From Paractinoplanes abujensis (GTDB lineage Bacteria; Actinomycetota; Actinomycetes; Mycobacteriales; Micromonosporaceae): a DNA stretch of 64,000 bases. The stretch covers positions 3,658,001 to 3,722,000 of the forward strand of contig NZ_JACHMF010000001.1 in the NCBI RefSeq assembly GCF_014204895.1. The letters are read 5' to 3'. The notes under the pieces are model-generated. The model did not search any database, had not been told where the DNA came from, and saw only the letters and a list, made by a program, of their open reading frames with translations. A program made the translations under genes and the position numbers. Positions 8,377 through 17,617 of the stretch are shown in pieces (position 1 is the stretch's first letter; each line of letters starts with the position of its first letter).

Positions 8377-9594
8377 ATGAAACGATCAGTCGCCCTGCGA
8401 TGGTCGGCCGGGGCCGCCACCGCGGTCACCGCCGCCGCGATCATGATGACGCTGCCGGCCGCCCAGGCCCTCGCGGCCGACAACCTGAGCCTCAACGGCG
8501 GCGCCGACGGCTCCAGCAAGGCCGGCGGCACCAGCTACGGCAACGTCAAGGACGGCAACACCGGCACGTACTGGTCGCCCGCCGGCTCGACCGGTTACGT
8601 CTCGGTCAAGTGGGGCAGCGCCACGACGGTCTCCTCGGCCGTCATCCGGCACGCCTCGGGCGCCGGCTCGATCAGCGCCTGGCGGCTGCTCAACGGCGAC
8701 AGCGGGGCCGTGCTGACCAGCGGCAGCGGCAACCCGGGCACGATCACGTTCGCGTCGACGTCGCTGAAGAAGCTGACCCTCGACATCACCGGCGCGTCCG
8801 GCGCGCCCCGGATCGCCGAGTTCGAGACGTACAACGGCGGCGGCTCGACCCCGACCACGGCGCCCACGACGCCGCCCACGACCGGCGGTCCCACGACGCC
8901 GCCCCCGGCGACCAGCACGCCGACCGGTGCGTGGCCGTCCTCGGCCGGCTCGGTCAGCATCTCGGGCACGGTCAACGTCTCCGGCACCTTCGACGGCGGC
9001 ATGAAGACGTACTGCTGCATCGGCGACGGCTCGCAGAGCGAGTCCCAGGACCCGATGTTCAAGATCGCCAACGGGGGCACGCTGCAGAACGTCATCCTCG
9101 GCTCCCCGGCCGGCGACGGCGTGCACTGCGAAGGCACCTGCACCATCCGCAACGTGTGGTGGAACGACATCGGTGAGGACGCCGCCACCTTCAAGGGCAC
9201 CGGCGGCGGCACCAGCTACGTCATCGGCGGCGGCGCCCGCAACGGCAGCGACAAGACGTTCCAGCACAACGGCAACGGCACCGTGAGCATCTCCGGCTTC
9301 TACCTGAGCGGCTCCGGCAAGCTGTACCGCGGCTGCGGCAACTGCACGAACTCGTACACCCGCCACGTCCGCATCGACAACGTGCTGCTGAACGACATCG
9401 ACATGGTCGCCGGCATCAACTCCAACTGGGGCGACACGGCCACCATCACCCGGGTCACCCTGAGCAACGCCTCGAGCGCCACCGTGTGCGGCAAGTACCA
9501 GGGCGTCGCCAAGGGCAGCGAGCCCAAGTACCTCGGGGCCGGCTGGAACGACGCCAACTGCAAGGTCAGTCAGAGCGACATCACGTACCGCTAG
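8377..9594 (+). CDS. Secreted pectate lyase, PL3 family, with N-terminal beta-sandwich domain
   Basis: A 405-residue secreted enzyme that would cleave polygalacturonate by beta-elimination. Residues 1-34 are a signal peptide (cleavage near ALA-AD). About 35-157 resemble a discoidin/CBM-like module (GTYWSPAG, YVSVKWGSATTVSSAVIRHA). A Thr/Pro linker spans about 158-185. The rest is a short parallel beta-helix of the PL3 type (DGVHCEGTCTIRNVWW, GEDAATFKG, NGSDKTFQHNG, LYRGCGNC) with many cysteines likely paired in disulfides. I start at the ATG at 8377 because the in-frame extension upstream is not signal-like. A convergent terminator follows. Confidence 0.92.
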   Translation: MKRSVALRWSAGAATAVTAAAIMMTLPAAQALAADNLSLNGGADGSSKAGGTSYGNVKDGNTGTYWSPAGSTGYVSVKWGSATTVSSAVIRHASGAGSISAWRLLNGDSGAVLTSGSGNPGTITFASTSLKKLTLDITGASGAPRIAEFETYNGGGSTPTTAPTTPPTTGGPTTPPPATSTPTGAWPSSAGSVSISGTVNVSGTFDGGMKTYCCIGDGSQSESQDPMFKIANGGTLQNVILGSPAGDGVHCEGTCTIRNVWWNDIGEDAATFKGTGGGTSYVIGGGARNGSDKTFQHNGNGTVSISGFYLSGSGKLYRGCGNCTNSYTRHVRIDNVLLNDIDMVAGINSNWGDTATITRVTLSNASSATVCGKYQGVAKGSEPKYLGAGWNDANCKVSQSDITYR

Positions 9595-9603
9595 AGCAGT
9601 CCG

Positions 9604-9638
9604 GTCACGGGAGGGGCGTTGAGCGTCCCTCCCGTGAC
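9604..9638. terminator. Convergent terminator
   Basis: A 12-bp perfect stem (GTCACGGGAGGG with CCCTCCCGTGAC) with an 11-base loop, between the pectate lyase gene and the minus-strand hydrolase gene. There is no clear U-tract, as is common in high-GC actinobacteria. Confidence 0.8.
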
Positions 9639-9641
9639 GCG

Positions 9642-10352
9642 TCACGGCCGCGGGTCGGCCCAGAACCTCTGCAGGACCTGGGCTGCTCGGGGCGGGTCGT
9701 CCAGCATCCAGTAGTGGGACAGGCCGTCCAGCCGCTCCACCCGGGCTCCGAAGCGACGAGCCACGTCCTCGTTCCGGGCCCAGGCGCCGGGCGGCAGGTC
9801 ACCGGTCGGCACCAGCACCAGCCCGGGTGCCGCGACCGGTGCGGTGACGGCTGCGCCCCAGTCCTCGTACAGGTTAGGCCGGGCGGAACGGCACAGGGCC
9901 AGGACGGCCCGGCTCATCGCCTCGTCGTGCGCGGCGTCGATCTCCGCACCCACGTCGGCCGGCACGCCACGCGGCGCGAGCAACCGGCCGAACGTGCCGG
10001 GAACAACGACCTGCTTCTGCCACCGCGAGGCGCCGTGCCACAGATGGTCCGGGTGCCAGCCGTACGCCACGTCGGAGACCCAGCTCCGCACGGGAACCTC
10101 GGGGCAGGCCGAGACCAGACGCATGGCCAGGTGTCCGCCCCAGTCGTGGCCGACGAGGTCGACCGGTTCCGTGAACTCCCGCAGCCGGCTCGCCAGCCAG
10201 CCGGCGTACGCGTCCTTGTCCGTCATGCTCAGCGGCCACACCGAGCCGAAACCCGGCAGCCGCAGGGCGACGCTGTCCACGGGCAGGTGGCATCGGAGGC
10301 TGCGCCACACCGCCGGCGTCTCCGGGACACCGTGCACAAAAACGACAGTCAT
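9642..10352 (-). CDS. Alpha/beta hydrolase, epoxide hydrolase/dehalogenase-like
   Basis: A 236-residue alpha/beta-hydrolase. The oxyanion loop is HGVPETP and the nucleophile elbow is GHDWGG. The nucleophile is therefore Asp, as in epoxide hydrolases and haloalkane dehalogenases, rather than Ser. GLSHYWMLDDP near the end supplies the catalytic His. There is no signal peptide. I begin at the ATG at 10352 (GAGGATTGTG upstream); an in-frame ATG ten codons further out is less likely. It stands alone and convergent to the pectate lyase. The natural substrate cannot be told. Confidence 0.85.
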   Translation of the reverse strand: MTVVFVHGVPETPAVWRSLRCHLPVDSVALRLPGFGSVWPLSMTDKDAYAGWLASRLREFTEPVDLVGHDWGGHLAMRLVSACPEVPVRSWVSDVAYGWHPDHLWHGASRWQKQVVVPGTFGRLLAPRGVPADVGAEIDAAHDEAMSRAVLALCRSARPNLYEDWGAAVTAPVAAPGLVLVPTGDLPPGAWARNEDVARRFGARVERLDGLSHYWMLDDPPRAAQVLQRFWADPRP

Positions 10353-10522
10353 CACAATCCTCGGGTCGGCAGTCGTCGGCATGCCGAGTAGACAAGCTGT
10401 TCTCACCACACAGTCCAGCGCGCGGGATCACGTCGCCGATCGGAAGATTTTTTGCCCCTCGCGACCCATCCGCACCACCGGCCGTTCCGAATCTCTCTCG
10501 TGCGACGGGATCGGGGTGGGCG

Positions 10523-12025
10523 ATGAACGAGCTGGTGGGCGGCCGGTACCGGCTGCTCGAGCTGATCGGCTCGGGCGGGATGGGCCGGGTCTGGCGGGCG
10601 CAGGACGAGCTCCTGCAGCGGGTGGTGGCGGTCAAGGAGATCACCGTCCCGTCCACCGCGCTGCTGGCCACGCAGACCATGCGCGAGGCGCGGGCGGCCG
10701 CCCGGCTCGACCACCCCGGCGTGATCAGCGTCTACGACGTGGTCTGGCAGCAGGACCGGTCGTGGCTGGTGATGGAGTACGTCGCGTCCCGCTCGCTGCA
10801 GGAGGTGATCAAGGACGACGGGCCGCTGTCACCGAGACAGACCGCGCGGCTCGGCCTCCGGGTGCTCTCCGCCCTGCGCAGCGCGCACGCCGCCGGGGTC
10901 CTGCACCGCGACGTCAAACCGGGCAACGTTTTGCTCGCGGCGGACGGCCGGATCGTGCTCACCGACTTCGGCCTGGCCGTCATGGGCGACCGCGAGTCGG
11001 GCGCGCCCGACCCGCTGCTGGGCTCACCTCACTACGTGGCCCCGGAGCAGCTGCGGGGCCAGGAGACGGGCACGCCGGCCGACCTGTGGTCGCTCGGCGC
11101 CACCCTGTGGACCGCGGTGGAGGGGCAGCCGCCGTTCATCCGCGACGACGTCCAGGCGGCCCTGCAGGCGCTGCTCAACGACGCCCCCGGCCCGCCCCGC
11201 CGGGCCGGGCCGCTGACCGACCTGTTGCTGGCCCTGCTGGACAAGGACCCGGACCACCGGCCGGACGCGGAGCGGACCGCGGCGTGGCTGGAAACGGTGG
11301 CCGGTGAGGCCCGCCCGGCCGGCATCGCGTTCACGCCGGTCGCCCGCGGCATCGCCACCGTCACCCCGCGGCGCCGCCGTCCGCGGGCGGCCGCGGTGGC
11401 CGGCCTGTCGCTGGCGTTGCTGGTCACCGGGGGTGGCGCCTACGCCGCCCGGTCGTCGCAGCGAGCCGAGCCACCCCGGCCCGAGGCCGTGCAGACGGCA
11501 GCCGCTGCCCCCACTCCCCGGGCCGGTGACCTGTGCGGTCTGGACGCCGACCGGCGGGTCGTCACCGCGGCGACGACCCACGTGCCGGCCGGGCTTCCGC
11601 GGGGCTGGATCTGGTCGCGCGACCCGGCCGGGTTCGCGCTCGCCGTGCCCGCCGGGTGGCAGCGTTCGACCAGCGGCAACGAGGTCTGTTTCGGCGATGC
11701 CGCGGGGCTGCGGGCCTTCAAGGTGACCCAGTCCCCCGTACGGACCCGGCAACCCCTCGCCTACTGGCAGGCCCGCGAAGCCGACGGCGGCCTGCCCGGT
11801 TACCAGCGGATCAGCATGGGCGTCCTGCTGCTCAAGCGGGGCGGGGCCGATTGGGAGTACACGTGGCAGCCCGACTCCGACACCCGGCTGCACGAACGCC
11901 GGATCCTCATCGCGACCTCGAACGACCAGTCCTACCTGCTGCGCTGGACCACCGCCGGCGCGGACTGGGCGCGGGCCCAGCCCGTACAGAAGCAGCTGGT
12001 GAATCTCTTCGCCTCGGCCCGCTGA
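10523..12025 (+). CDS. Membrane Ser/Thr protein kinase with extracellular domain
   Basis: A 500-residue PknB-type kinase. The cytoplasmic kinase domain (about 5-265) has GSGGMGRVW, catalytic Lys38 in VAVKEI, HRDVKPGN with Asp130, DFGLAV and an APE-like VAPEQ. A Pro/Arg-rich juxtamembrane stretch leads to one membrane helix at about 290-311. The extracellular part (about 345-500) has no PASTA repeats; it is a compact domain (FALAVPAGWQR, WEYTWQPDSDTRLHER) of a type found in several actinobacterial kinases. It ends 19 bases before the next gene, so it may be co-transcribed with the CHRD protein and sortase and could sense envelope state. Confidence 0.92.
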   Translation: MNELVGGRYRLLELIGSGGMGRVWRAQDELLQRVVAVKEITVPSTALLATQTMREARAAARLDHPGVISVYDVVWQQDRSWLVMEYVASRSLQEVIKDDGPLSPRQTARLGLRVLSALRSAHAAGVLHRDVKPGNVLLAADGRIVLTDFGLAVMGDRESGAPDPLLGSPHYVAPEQLRGQETGTPADLWSLGATLWTAVEGQPPFIRDDVQAALQALLNDAPGPPRRAGPLTDLLLALLDKDPDHRPDAERTAAWLETVAGEARPAGIAFTPVARGIATVTPRRRRPRAAAVAGLSLALLVTGGGAYAARSSQRAEPPRPEAVQTAAAAPTPRAGDLCGLDADRRVVTAATTHVPAGLPRGWIWSRDPAGFALAVPAGWQRSTSGNEVCFGDAAGLRAFKVTQSPVRTRQPLAYWQAREADGGLPGYQRISMGVLLLKRGGADWEYTWQPDSDTRLHERRILIATSNDQSYLLRWTTAGADWARAQPVQKQLVNLFASAR

Positions 12026-12044
12026 CCCCTGGAAAGGAACCCGC

Positions 12045-12929
12045 ATGAGACTGCGCCGGACCCTGTACGCCGTGCCCGTCGTGGCCGCGCTGCTGCTGAC
12101 CACCCCGACCGCTGCCCTCGCCGCGCCCGCCGCCCTCGCCGCGCCCGCCGCCCTCGCCGCGCCCGCCGCCCTCGCCGCGCCCGCCGCCCTCGCCGCGCCC
12201 GCCGCCGAGAGCGTGCACGTCAAGCTGCTCGAGCTCAACAACACCGGCGCCGCCGGCGACGCCACCCTGACCACCACGGGCCGCGGCGACCTGCGGATCA
12301 GCATCCGCTCGACCGGCCTGGTGCCGAACTCGCCGCACGCCCAGCACCTGCACGGCTCGACCAACGGCATGGACTTCCACTGCCCCGCCATGTCGGCCGA
12401 CACCGACGGCAACGGCTACGTCAGCACCGAGGAGGGCATGCCGTCCTACGGCGACATCTTCGTCTCGCTGACCACCAAGGGCGACGCGTCCAAGGCGAGC
12501 GGCCTCGCGGTCGACCGGATGCCCACCGCCGACGCCCGGGGCAATCTGCAGTACGACCGGACATTCACCTCGGCCGAGCTGCCGCCGGGCACCGTCGAGC
12601 ACCTCAAGGACCTGCACATCGTGCAGCACGGCGTCGACGCCAACCGCAACGGCAAGTACGACCTGGCCGGGCTCGGCGAATCCACCCTGGCCACGTCGGC
12701 CGGGCTCAGCGGCATCCCCGAGGAGGCCACCGACCCGGCCACCTGCGGCATGGTCTCCGGCGCGGCCGTGGGCTCGGTGCCGGTCGGCGGCGTGGCCACC
12801 GGCGACGGCAGCACCCGGGACCGGGCCGCGATCTGGTACGGCATTGGCGGGCTGGCCCTGCTCGCGGCCCTCGCCGTCGTCGTGGTCACCCGCCGCCGCT
12901 CGTACGTCCTGCCCCGCGCGCAGCGATGA
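12045..12929 (+). CDS. Secreted CHRD-like membrane-anchored protein
   Basis: A 294-residue surface protein. The signal peptide (about 1-27) runs into five copies of the six-residue unit ALAAPA, each offering a signal peptidase site. The exported part (about 55-250) resembles CHRD-type domains, with repeated His/Asp motifs (HAQHLHGSTNG, HLKDLHIVQHG) and a Ca-loop-like stretch (DANRNGKYDLAG). One membrane helix (about 266-286) and RRRS form a C-terminal anchor. There is no LPXTG, although the next gene is a sortase. AAAGGAACCCGC precedes the ATG. Its stop overlaps the sortase start (ATGA). Function is unknown; an envelope or metal-binding role is a guess. Confidence 0.82.
   Translation: MRLRRTLYAVPVVAALLLTTPTAALAAPAALAAPAALAAPAALAAPAALAAPAAESVHVKLLELNNTGAAGDATLTTTGRGDLRISIRSTGLVPNSPHAQHLHGSTNGMDFHCPAMSADTDGNGYVSTEEGMPSYGDIFVSLTTKGDASKASGLAVDRMPTADARGNLQYDRTFTSAELPPGTVEHLKDLHIVQHGVDANRNGKYDLAGLGESTLATSAGLSGIPEEATDPATCGMVSGAAVGSVPVGGVATGDGSTRDRAAIWYGIGGLALLAALAVVVVTRRRSYVLPRAQR
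12114..12203 (+). repeat. Five 18-bp tandem repeats in the signal-peptide region
   Basis: The unit GCCCTCGCCGCGCCCGCC occurs five times head to tail without a mismatch and codes for (ALAAPA)5. The period is a multiple of three, so copy-number change keeps the frame. Confidence 0.97.
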
Positions 12930-13540
12930 GATGGGCCCGGGTCCTCGCCGTGGCGCTGACGATCGCCGGGACGGCCGCGATCGCCGCCGGCCGCCACGAC
13001 CAGCCGGCCGCCGAACCACCACTGACATCCTCACCGGCGGCGGCGCCGTCCGCGGCCCCCGGCGCGCTCACCCGGGGCACGCTGCTGCCGACGTCGGCTC
13101 CTTCCCGCGTACAGATTCCCGCCCTCGGCGTCGACGAGGCCGTCACCGGTCTCGGGCAGAACCCGGACGGCACCATGCAGGTGCCGTCCGACGCGCACAC
13201 GGTCGGCTGGTACACCAAGGCCCCCACCCCCGGCTCGCTCGGCCCCGCCGTTCTGGCCGGCCACGTCAACTATCGCGGCACCGACGGCACGTTCGCCCGG
13301 CTCTCCACGCTCAAGACCGGTGATCAGGTGAAAGTCACCCGGCAGGACGGGGTCACCGCCGTCTTCGCCGTCACCCGGGTCGACCGGTACGCCAAGAGCC
13401 GGTTCCCGGCCGACGCGGTCTACGGCGCCATCGACCATGCCGGCCTCCGCCTGATCACCTGCGGCGGCGACTTCGACCGGGGCAGCGGCCACTACATCGA
13501 CAACATCGTGGTCTACGCCGAACTCCGCGGCACCGCGTAA
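12926..13540 (+). CDS. Class F-like sortase
   Basis: A 204-residue cysteine transpeptidase that would sit on the outer membrane face. An N-terminal hydrophobic anchor (about 5-22) is followed by a Pro/Ala linker and the sortase barrel. The catalytic triad is His113 (AGHVNY), Cys179 (LITCGG) and Arg185 (FDRGSG). The mid-sequence MQVPSDAHTVGWY is typical of class E/F enzymes. It is translationally coupled to the CHRD-like protein by an ATGA overlap. That neighbour lacks an LPXTG motif, so the true substrates may lie elsewhere; the protein at 52661 has LPITG. Confidence 0.9.
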   Translation: MRWARVLAVALTIAGTAAIAAGRHDQPAAEPPLTSSPAAAPSAAPGALTRGTLLPTSAPSRVQIPALGVDEAVTGLGQNPDGTMQVPSDAHTVGWYTKAPTPGSLGPAVLAGHVNYRGTDGTFARLSTLKTGDQVKVTRQDGVTAVFAVTRVDRYAKSRFPADAVYGAIDHAGLRLITCGGDFDRGSGHYIDNIVVYAELRGTA

Positions 13541-13599
13541 CCCGCAAGGTCGCCGCACTAGTCTACGAAGCCTCAGGCCACGACCGCGGAGGCAGCGAC

Positions 13600-15348
13600 A
13601 TGCACGATCCTTCAGGCCGCTGGCATCCGGGTGAAGAGGCGATGCACCGCCTGCTCCGGGTGCCGTACGAGGAAAATCCGACGATCCGGGGCCTGCCCAT
13701 GGCGTACGCGCTCTGGATGGCGGAAACCCCGCTGCTCGCCCTCGGCACCGTCGACCGGCACGACCGGATCTGGACCACGGTGCTCGGCGGTGCGCCCGGG
13801 GTGACCAGGCCCGTCGCACCGCAGACGCTGGGTGTGCACTCCCCCGCCTTGGCCCGGCCCGGGTTCGACCCCGTGCTGGAAGCCCTGCGGACCGACGACG
13901 GGCGGCCGGAGAAACTGGTCGCGGGTCTGGCCATCGACCTGGAACAGCGGACGCGGGTGAAGATCGCCGGGCGGGTGCGGCAAAGCGCGGTCCAGGCCAC
14001 GCAGATCGCGGTGACCGTCGACGAGACGCTCGGCAACTGCCCCAAATATCTCAACCGGAAAGCCGTACGGCCGCACGAAGCCTCCCCGCAGCTGGTCAGT
14101 GACGCGCTTCCGTTGCCGCCTGAGGCGGTGGACCTCATCGCCCGGGCCGACATCTTCTTCCTCTCCAGCCGCCACGGCACCGAGAGCATGGACACCAACA
14201 ACCGTGGCGGCGCGCCGGGCTTCGTGCGGGTCCGCAGCAACTCGGACGACGAGGGGGTCACCCTGATCTACCCGGAGTACTCCGGGAACCGGCTCTATCA
14301 GACGCTGGGCAATCTGCGGACCGACCCGGCCGTGGGCATGACCTTCCCCGACTTCGAGACCGGCGACGTCCTGTATCTCACGGGCCGCGCGGAGGTTCTG
14401 ATCGGTGCCGGCGCGGCGGCGGTGCTGCCGCACAGCAAGATCGCCGTCCGGGTCACCGTGGAGGCGGCCCGCTTCGTGACGGACGGGCTGCCGTTCCGGG
14501 GCCGCCTGCTCGATCCTTCCCCGTACAACCCGCCGGTGCGCAGACTGGCCCGGGAGTCGGCGCCCCTCGTGGCGGCGGGTGGCAAGGCCGTCGCCCGGCT
14601 GCTGCACAAGCATCCGGTCACGCCCACGATCACGCGCTACACCTTCCGGCTCAGCCCCGACCCGGCCCACCGGCTCGAGCCGTGGCGGGCCGGCCAGCAC
14701 GTCACTCTGGACTTCTCCGCCCGGCTCGATCGGGGCTGGTCGCACATGCGCGATCACGATCCACGGTCGCTCAACGACGACTACGTCCGGACCTTCACCA
14801 TCTCCAGCCCGCCGCCCCTCGGCCCGCACACCCTCGACGGCGTCGCCTTCGACATCACCGTACGCAGGAACGGACCGGCCACGGGCCTGCTGGCCCGGTG
14901 GACCCCACTGTCCACCCTGGACGTCACGGTCCTCGGATTCGGTGGCGGCGCCCGGTACGCCGACACGCCGGCCGGCTCCGCCATCGTCGTGGTGGCCGCC
15001 GGTGTCGGGATCACCCCCCTGATGGCGCAAGCGCCGGACCTCCTGCGATCCGGACGCGACCTGCGGCTCCTGTGGACGTTGCGCGCAGCCGACCTGCCCC
15101 TGGCGGCCGACGTCCTGGAACGGATCGACGGGCTGGCCGCGGTGACCACCCTGTTCGTCACCGGCCCGGCACCTGCCGTCCTGCCGGGAGTCGCGGCGCA
15201 CACCCGCAGAATCACCAAGACCGACGTGCTGAACGCGGGCGTCCAGGGCCGGCGCCGTTTCCACGTGTGCGCCTGCCCCCAGTTGAGAGACGACGTGCTG
15301 GGATGGGTGGAAGACGAGCCCGTACGGTCGGAGAGCTTCGACTACTGA
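13600..15348 (+). CDS. Fused pyridoxamine-phosphate-oxidase-like and ferredoxin-reductase-like flavoprotein
   Basis: A 582-residue two-part oxidoreductase. The N-terminal ~320 residues resemble the PNPOx-like split-barrel FMN proteins (FFLSSRHGTESMDTNNRGG, GNRLYQTLGNL, VGMTFPDFETGDVLYLTG). The C-terminal ~230 residues are an FAD/NAD(P)-binding module (YTFRLSPD, RTFTISSPP, the nucleotide loop AAGVGITPLMAQ). A plant-type 2Fe-2S domain, often found after this module, is absent; the protein ends soon after FHVCACPQ. GAGGCAGCGAC precedes the ATG. The substrate is unknown. Confidence 0.87.
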   Translation: MHDPSGRWHPGEEAMHRLLRVPYEENPTIRGLPMAYALWMAETPLLALGTVDRHDRIWTTVLGGAPGVTRPVAPQTLGVHSPALARPGFDPVLEALRTDDGRPEKLVAGLAIDLEQRTRVKIAGRVRQSAVQATQIAVTVDETLGNCPKYLNRKAVRPHEASPQLVSDALPLPPEAVDLIARADIFFLSSRHGTESMDTNNRGGAPGFVRVRSNSDDEGVTLIYPEYSGNRLYQTLGNLRTDPAVGMTFPDFETGDVLYLTGRAEVLIGAGAAAVLPHSKIAVRVTVEAARFVTDGLPFRGRLLDPSPYNPPVRRLARESAPLVAAGGKAVARLLHKHPVTPTITRYTFRLSPDPAHRLEPWRAGQHVTLDFSARLDRGWSHMRDHDPRSLNDDYVRTFTISSPPPLGPHTLDGVAFDITVRRNGPATGLLARWTPLSTLDVTVLGFGGGARYADTPAGSAIVVVAAGVGITPLMAQAPDLLRSGRDLRLLWTLRAADLPLAADVLERIDGLAAVTTLFVTGPAPAVLPGVAAHTRRITKTDVLNAGVQGRRRFHVCACPQLRDDVLGWVEDEPVRSESFDY

Positions 15349-15364
15349 ATCGCTGCGCGGCGTC

Positions 15365-16105
15365 TCAGGATCGGTAGCGGCCACTGAGGACGGTGAGGAC
15401 GTCGGAGTAGCGGCCCTCGGCCACGGCGTTGCGCTGCCACTTCACGCGTTCGACGAGGATCTGCTCGGCCTTCGGGTCGGCCCGCAACAGGCTCATCACC
15501 TCGTCCAGGAAGTCGTCCAGCGGCATCGCCACCTCGGAGTTCTGCTGACCCATCAGCGTGGTGCGGGTGGCCGGCGGCACGAGTTCGATCACCCGGACGT
15601 TGCTGCCGGTCAGTTGGACGCGCAGGCTTTCGGTGTACGAGTGGACGGCGGCCTTGGTGGCGTTGTAGGTCGGCGTGGCGGGCAGCGGCACGTACGCCAG
15701 ACCGGAACTGACCGTCATGACCGTCGCGGCCGGCTGGGTGAGCAGGCCGGGCAGGAACGCGGTGATCAGGCGGATCGGTCCGAGCAGGTTGACCTCGACC
15801 GTACGCTCGGCGACCTCCAGCGACGCCGGGTCGCGCAGATCCTCGGGCTCCATGATCCCGGCCATGGTGATCAGGGTGTCCAGGCCCGGAAAACGGGTGG
15901 CGAGGTCGTCGCGGGCCGCGGTGATCGACGCCGGGTCGGTGATGTCGATGGTGACCGTGCCGATACCGGGGTGTTCAGCGGCGATCCGCTCGAGCAGCTC
16001 CGTGCGGCGGCCGCCCACGACGACGGTTTTGCCCTCCGCGTGCAGGCGCAGGGCCAGTCCGAGGCCGATGCCGGAGGTCGCACCGGGAATGAAGACGACG
16101 TTCAT
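15365..16105 (-). CDS. Short-chain dehydrogenase/reductase, DltE-like
   Basis: A 246-residue classical SDR. The NAD(P) loop is GATSGIGLGLA, the active-site residues are Ser in MTVSSGLAYV and Tyr-Lys in YNATKAA, and NVRVIELVPPATRT follows as in DltE/YkvO types. No membrane or signal segment. It ends 16 bases from the convergent flavoprotein and starts 38 bases from the end of the co-directional XRE regulator at 16144. The two are probably one unit, as SDR plus MmyB-type regulator pairs often are. Confidence 0.92.
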   Translation of the reverse strand: MNVVFIPGATSGIGLGLALRLHAEGKTVVVGGRRTELLERIAAEHPGIGTVTIDITDPASITAARDDLATRFPGLDTLITMAGIMEPEDLRDPASLEVAERTVEVNLLGPIRLITAFLPGLLTQPAATVMTVSSGLAYVPLPATPTYNATKAAVHSYTESLRVQLTGSNVRVIELVPPATRTTLMGQQNSEVAMPLDDFLDEVMSLLRADPKAEQILVERVKWQRNAVAEGRYSDVLTVLSGRYRS

Positions 16106-16143
16106 GATGGCCCTTCAGGGGAGATTGCGGGTAGGGGAAAGCT

Positions 16144-16989
16144 TCAGGCGAACTTCTGATTGCCGAGCACGCCGAGGAAGGCGATCTGCTCGTGCGCGTC
16201 CGACCCGGGCCGGGGCCGGAAAATCACCAGCCGATGCCCGCTGGCCGGGCTGAGCACGACATCGCATTGCAGGTCGAGCACGCCCACCAGCGGATGCCGG
16301 ATGAGCTTGGGTGCCGAGGTCAGCGGCGCGACCAGTTGCTGCGCCCACAGGCCGGCGAATTCGGCGCTGCGCTCGAGCAGGTCGGCCACCAGCCCGTGCG
16401 CGAACCGGTCGCCCGCCGGACGCTGAGCCACCCCGGCCCGCAAGTCGGCCGCGTAGGCCCGGCCGATCCGTTCGTGCTCGCCCGGGTCGTTGGCGTCCCG
16501 CGAAGCCGGATCGGCGAACCAGCGCCACGTCACGTTCGCCTCGAAACCGGGCAGACCGGTCCAGACCCCGAACAGGTTCTCCGCCGCCCGGTTCTGCGCG
16601 ACGATCGTCAGCAGGTCATCGGTCACCTGAGCCGGCGTGGACCCGAGCGCGTCCAGCAGATACAACATGGCCGGGTCGACGTGGCCCAGCGGTGAGCGCG
16701 GCTCCGGCGGCTGCTGCCCGGCCAGGCGGAACAGGTAATCCTGTTCGTCGCCACTGAGCCGGATGGCCCGGGCCAAACCAGCCAGCGCCGCCGCGGACGG
16801 GGTGCGCACCCGGCCCTGCTCCAGCCGGGAGTAATAATCCGGCGACAGCGCGGCCAAGCCGGCCACTTCCTCCCGGCGCAGCCCCGGGGTGCGCCGCCGG
16901 CCACCCGCGGGGAGCCCCACGTCCTCCGGCCGCAACCGTTCCCGCCGGTGCCGCAGGAACTCGCCGAGCGCCTTGTCGTCCACGTCCAC
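16144..16989 (-). CDS. XRE-family regulator with MmyB-like ligand domain
   Basis: A 281-residue repressor/activator. The N-terminal helix-turn-helix (about 5-75) has the family signature GLRREEVAGLAALSPDYYSRLEQGR. The C-terminal ~180 residues are the MmyB-like ligand-binding (PAS-fold) domain (LLTIVAQNRAAENLFG, HPLVGVLDLQCDVVLSP). Such proteins usually control an adjacent SDR or oxidoreductase, here the gene directly downstream at 15365, by sensing a small hydrophobic ligand. Family is clear; ligand unknown. Confidence 0.92.
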   Translation of the reverse strand: MDVDDKALGEFLRHRRERLRPEDVGLPAGGRRRTPGLRREEVAGLAALSPDYYSRLEQGRVRTPSAAALAGLARAIRLSGDEQDYLFRLAGQQPPEPRSPLGHVDPAMLYLLDALGSTPAQVTDDLLTIVAQNRAAENLFGVWTGLPGFEANVTWRWFADPASRDANDPGEHERIGRAYAADLRAGVAQRPAGDRFAHGLVADLLERSAEFAGLWAQQLVAPLTSAPKLIRHPLVGVLDLQCDVVLSPASGHRLVIFRPRPGSDAHEQIAFLGVLGNQKFA

Positions 16990-17617
16990 CTCCCCTCTCT
17001 CCGGCGTGAAACCAGCATCGCCGGAGAGAACCGGGATATGAAGGCCGCGTTCAGCCTAGGTAACGCAGACCCTGGCTACCGCCCGTTCCAGCGGCGCGGG
17101 GTCGACCAGGACCGCAGCGCCAGGGTGTCCTGCAACTCGTCGAGACCGACGGTGCCGGTGTGCCGGGGCGCCGGCCCCGACGCGGCTCGGGGTCCGGACG
17201 AAGGCAAACGCCGGCGTGGGGAGACTTCCGAAGCGGGGTCGGACCCGCCCCTGAGCGTCGCCCGGGTGCGCCCTGAGTGAGCAGGGAGCCGGCGCCTCTC
17301 GCCCGCCTGCCGCACGCCGTCTACCGCCCGCTGCCACCTCGCGCCGCCCGCCGCCTGCCGAGCGCCGTTACCTCGTGCCGCCCGCCGCCTACCTCTCGCC
17401 GCCTGCCATCCACCTCTCGCCACCGGCCACCCACTGCTGCTTCCCGCTGCCCGCGTCGCGCTGCTTGCTTCTCGCCGCCCACCCCTCGCCCCTCGCTTTA
17501 CGGCGCCCGCACTGATGCCTTTTCGTCGCTGGCCTTCGATGCTGGTTTCGCAAAGCAGATCTACTCGGCTCGTCCTAATTTGTTCCGCCCCGGACTTTGA
17601 CTCGTACCCAAATCGAT

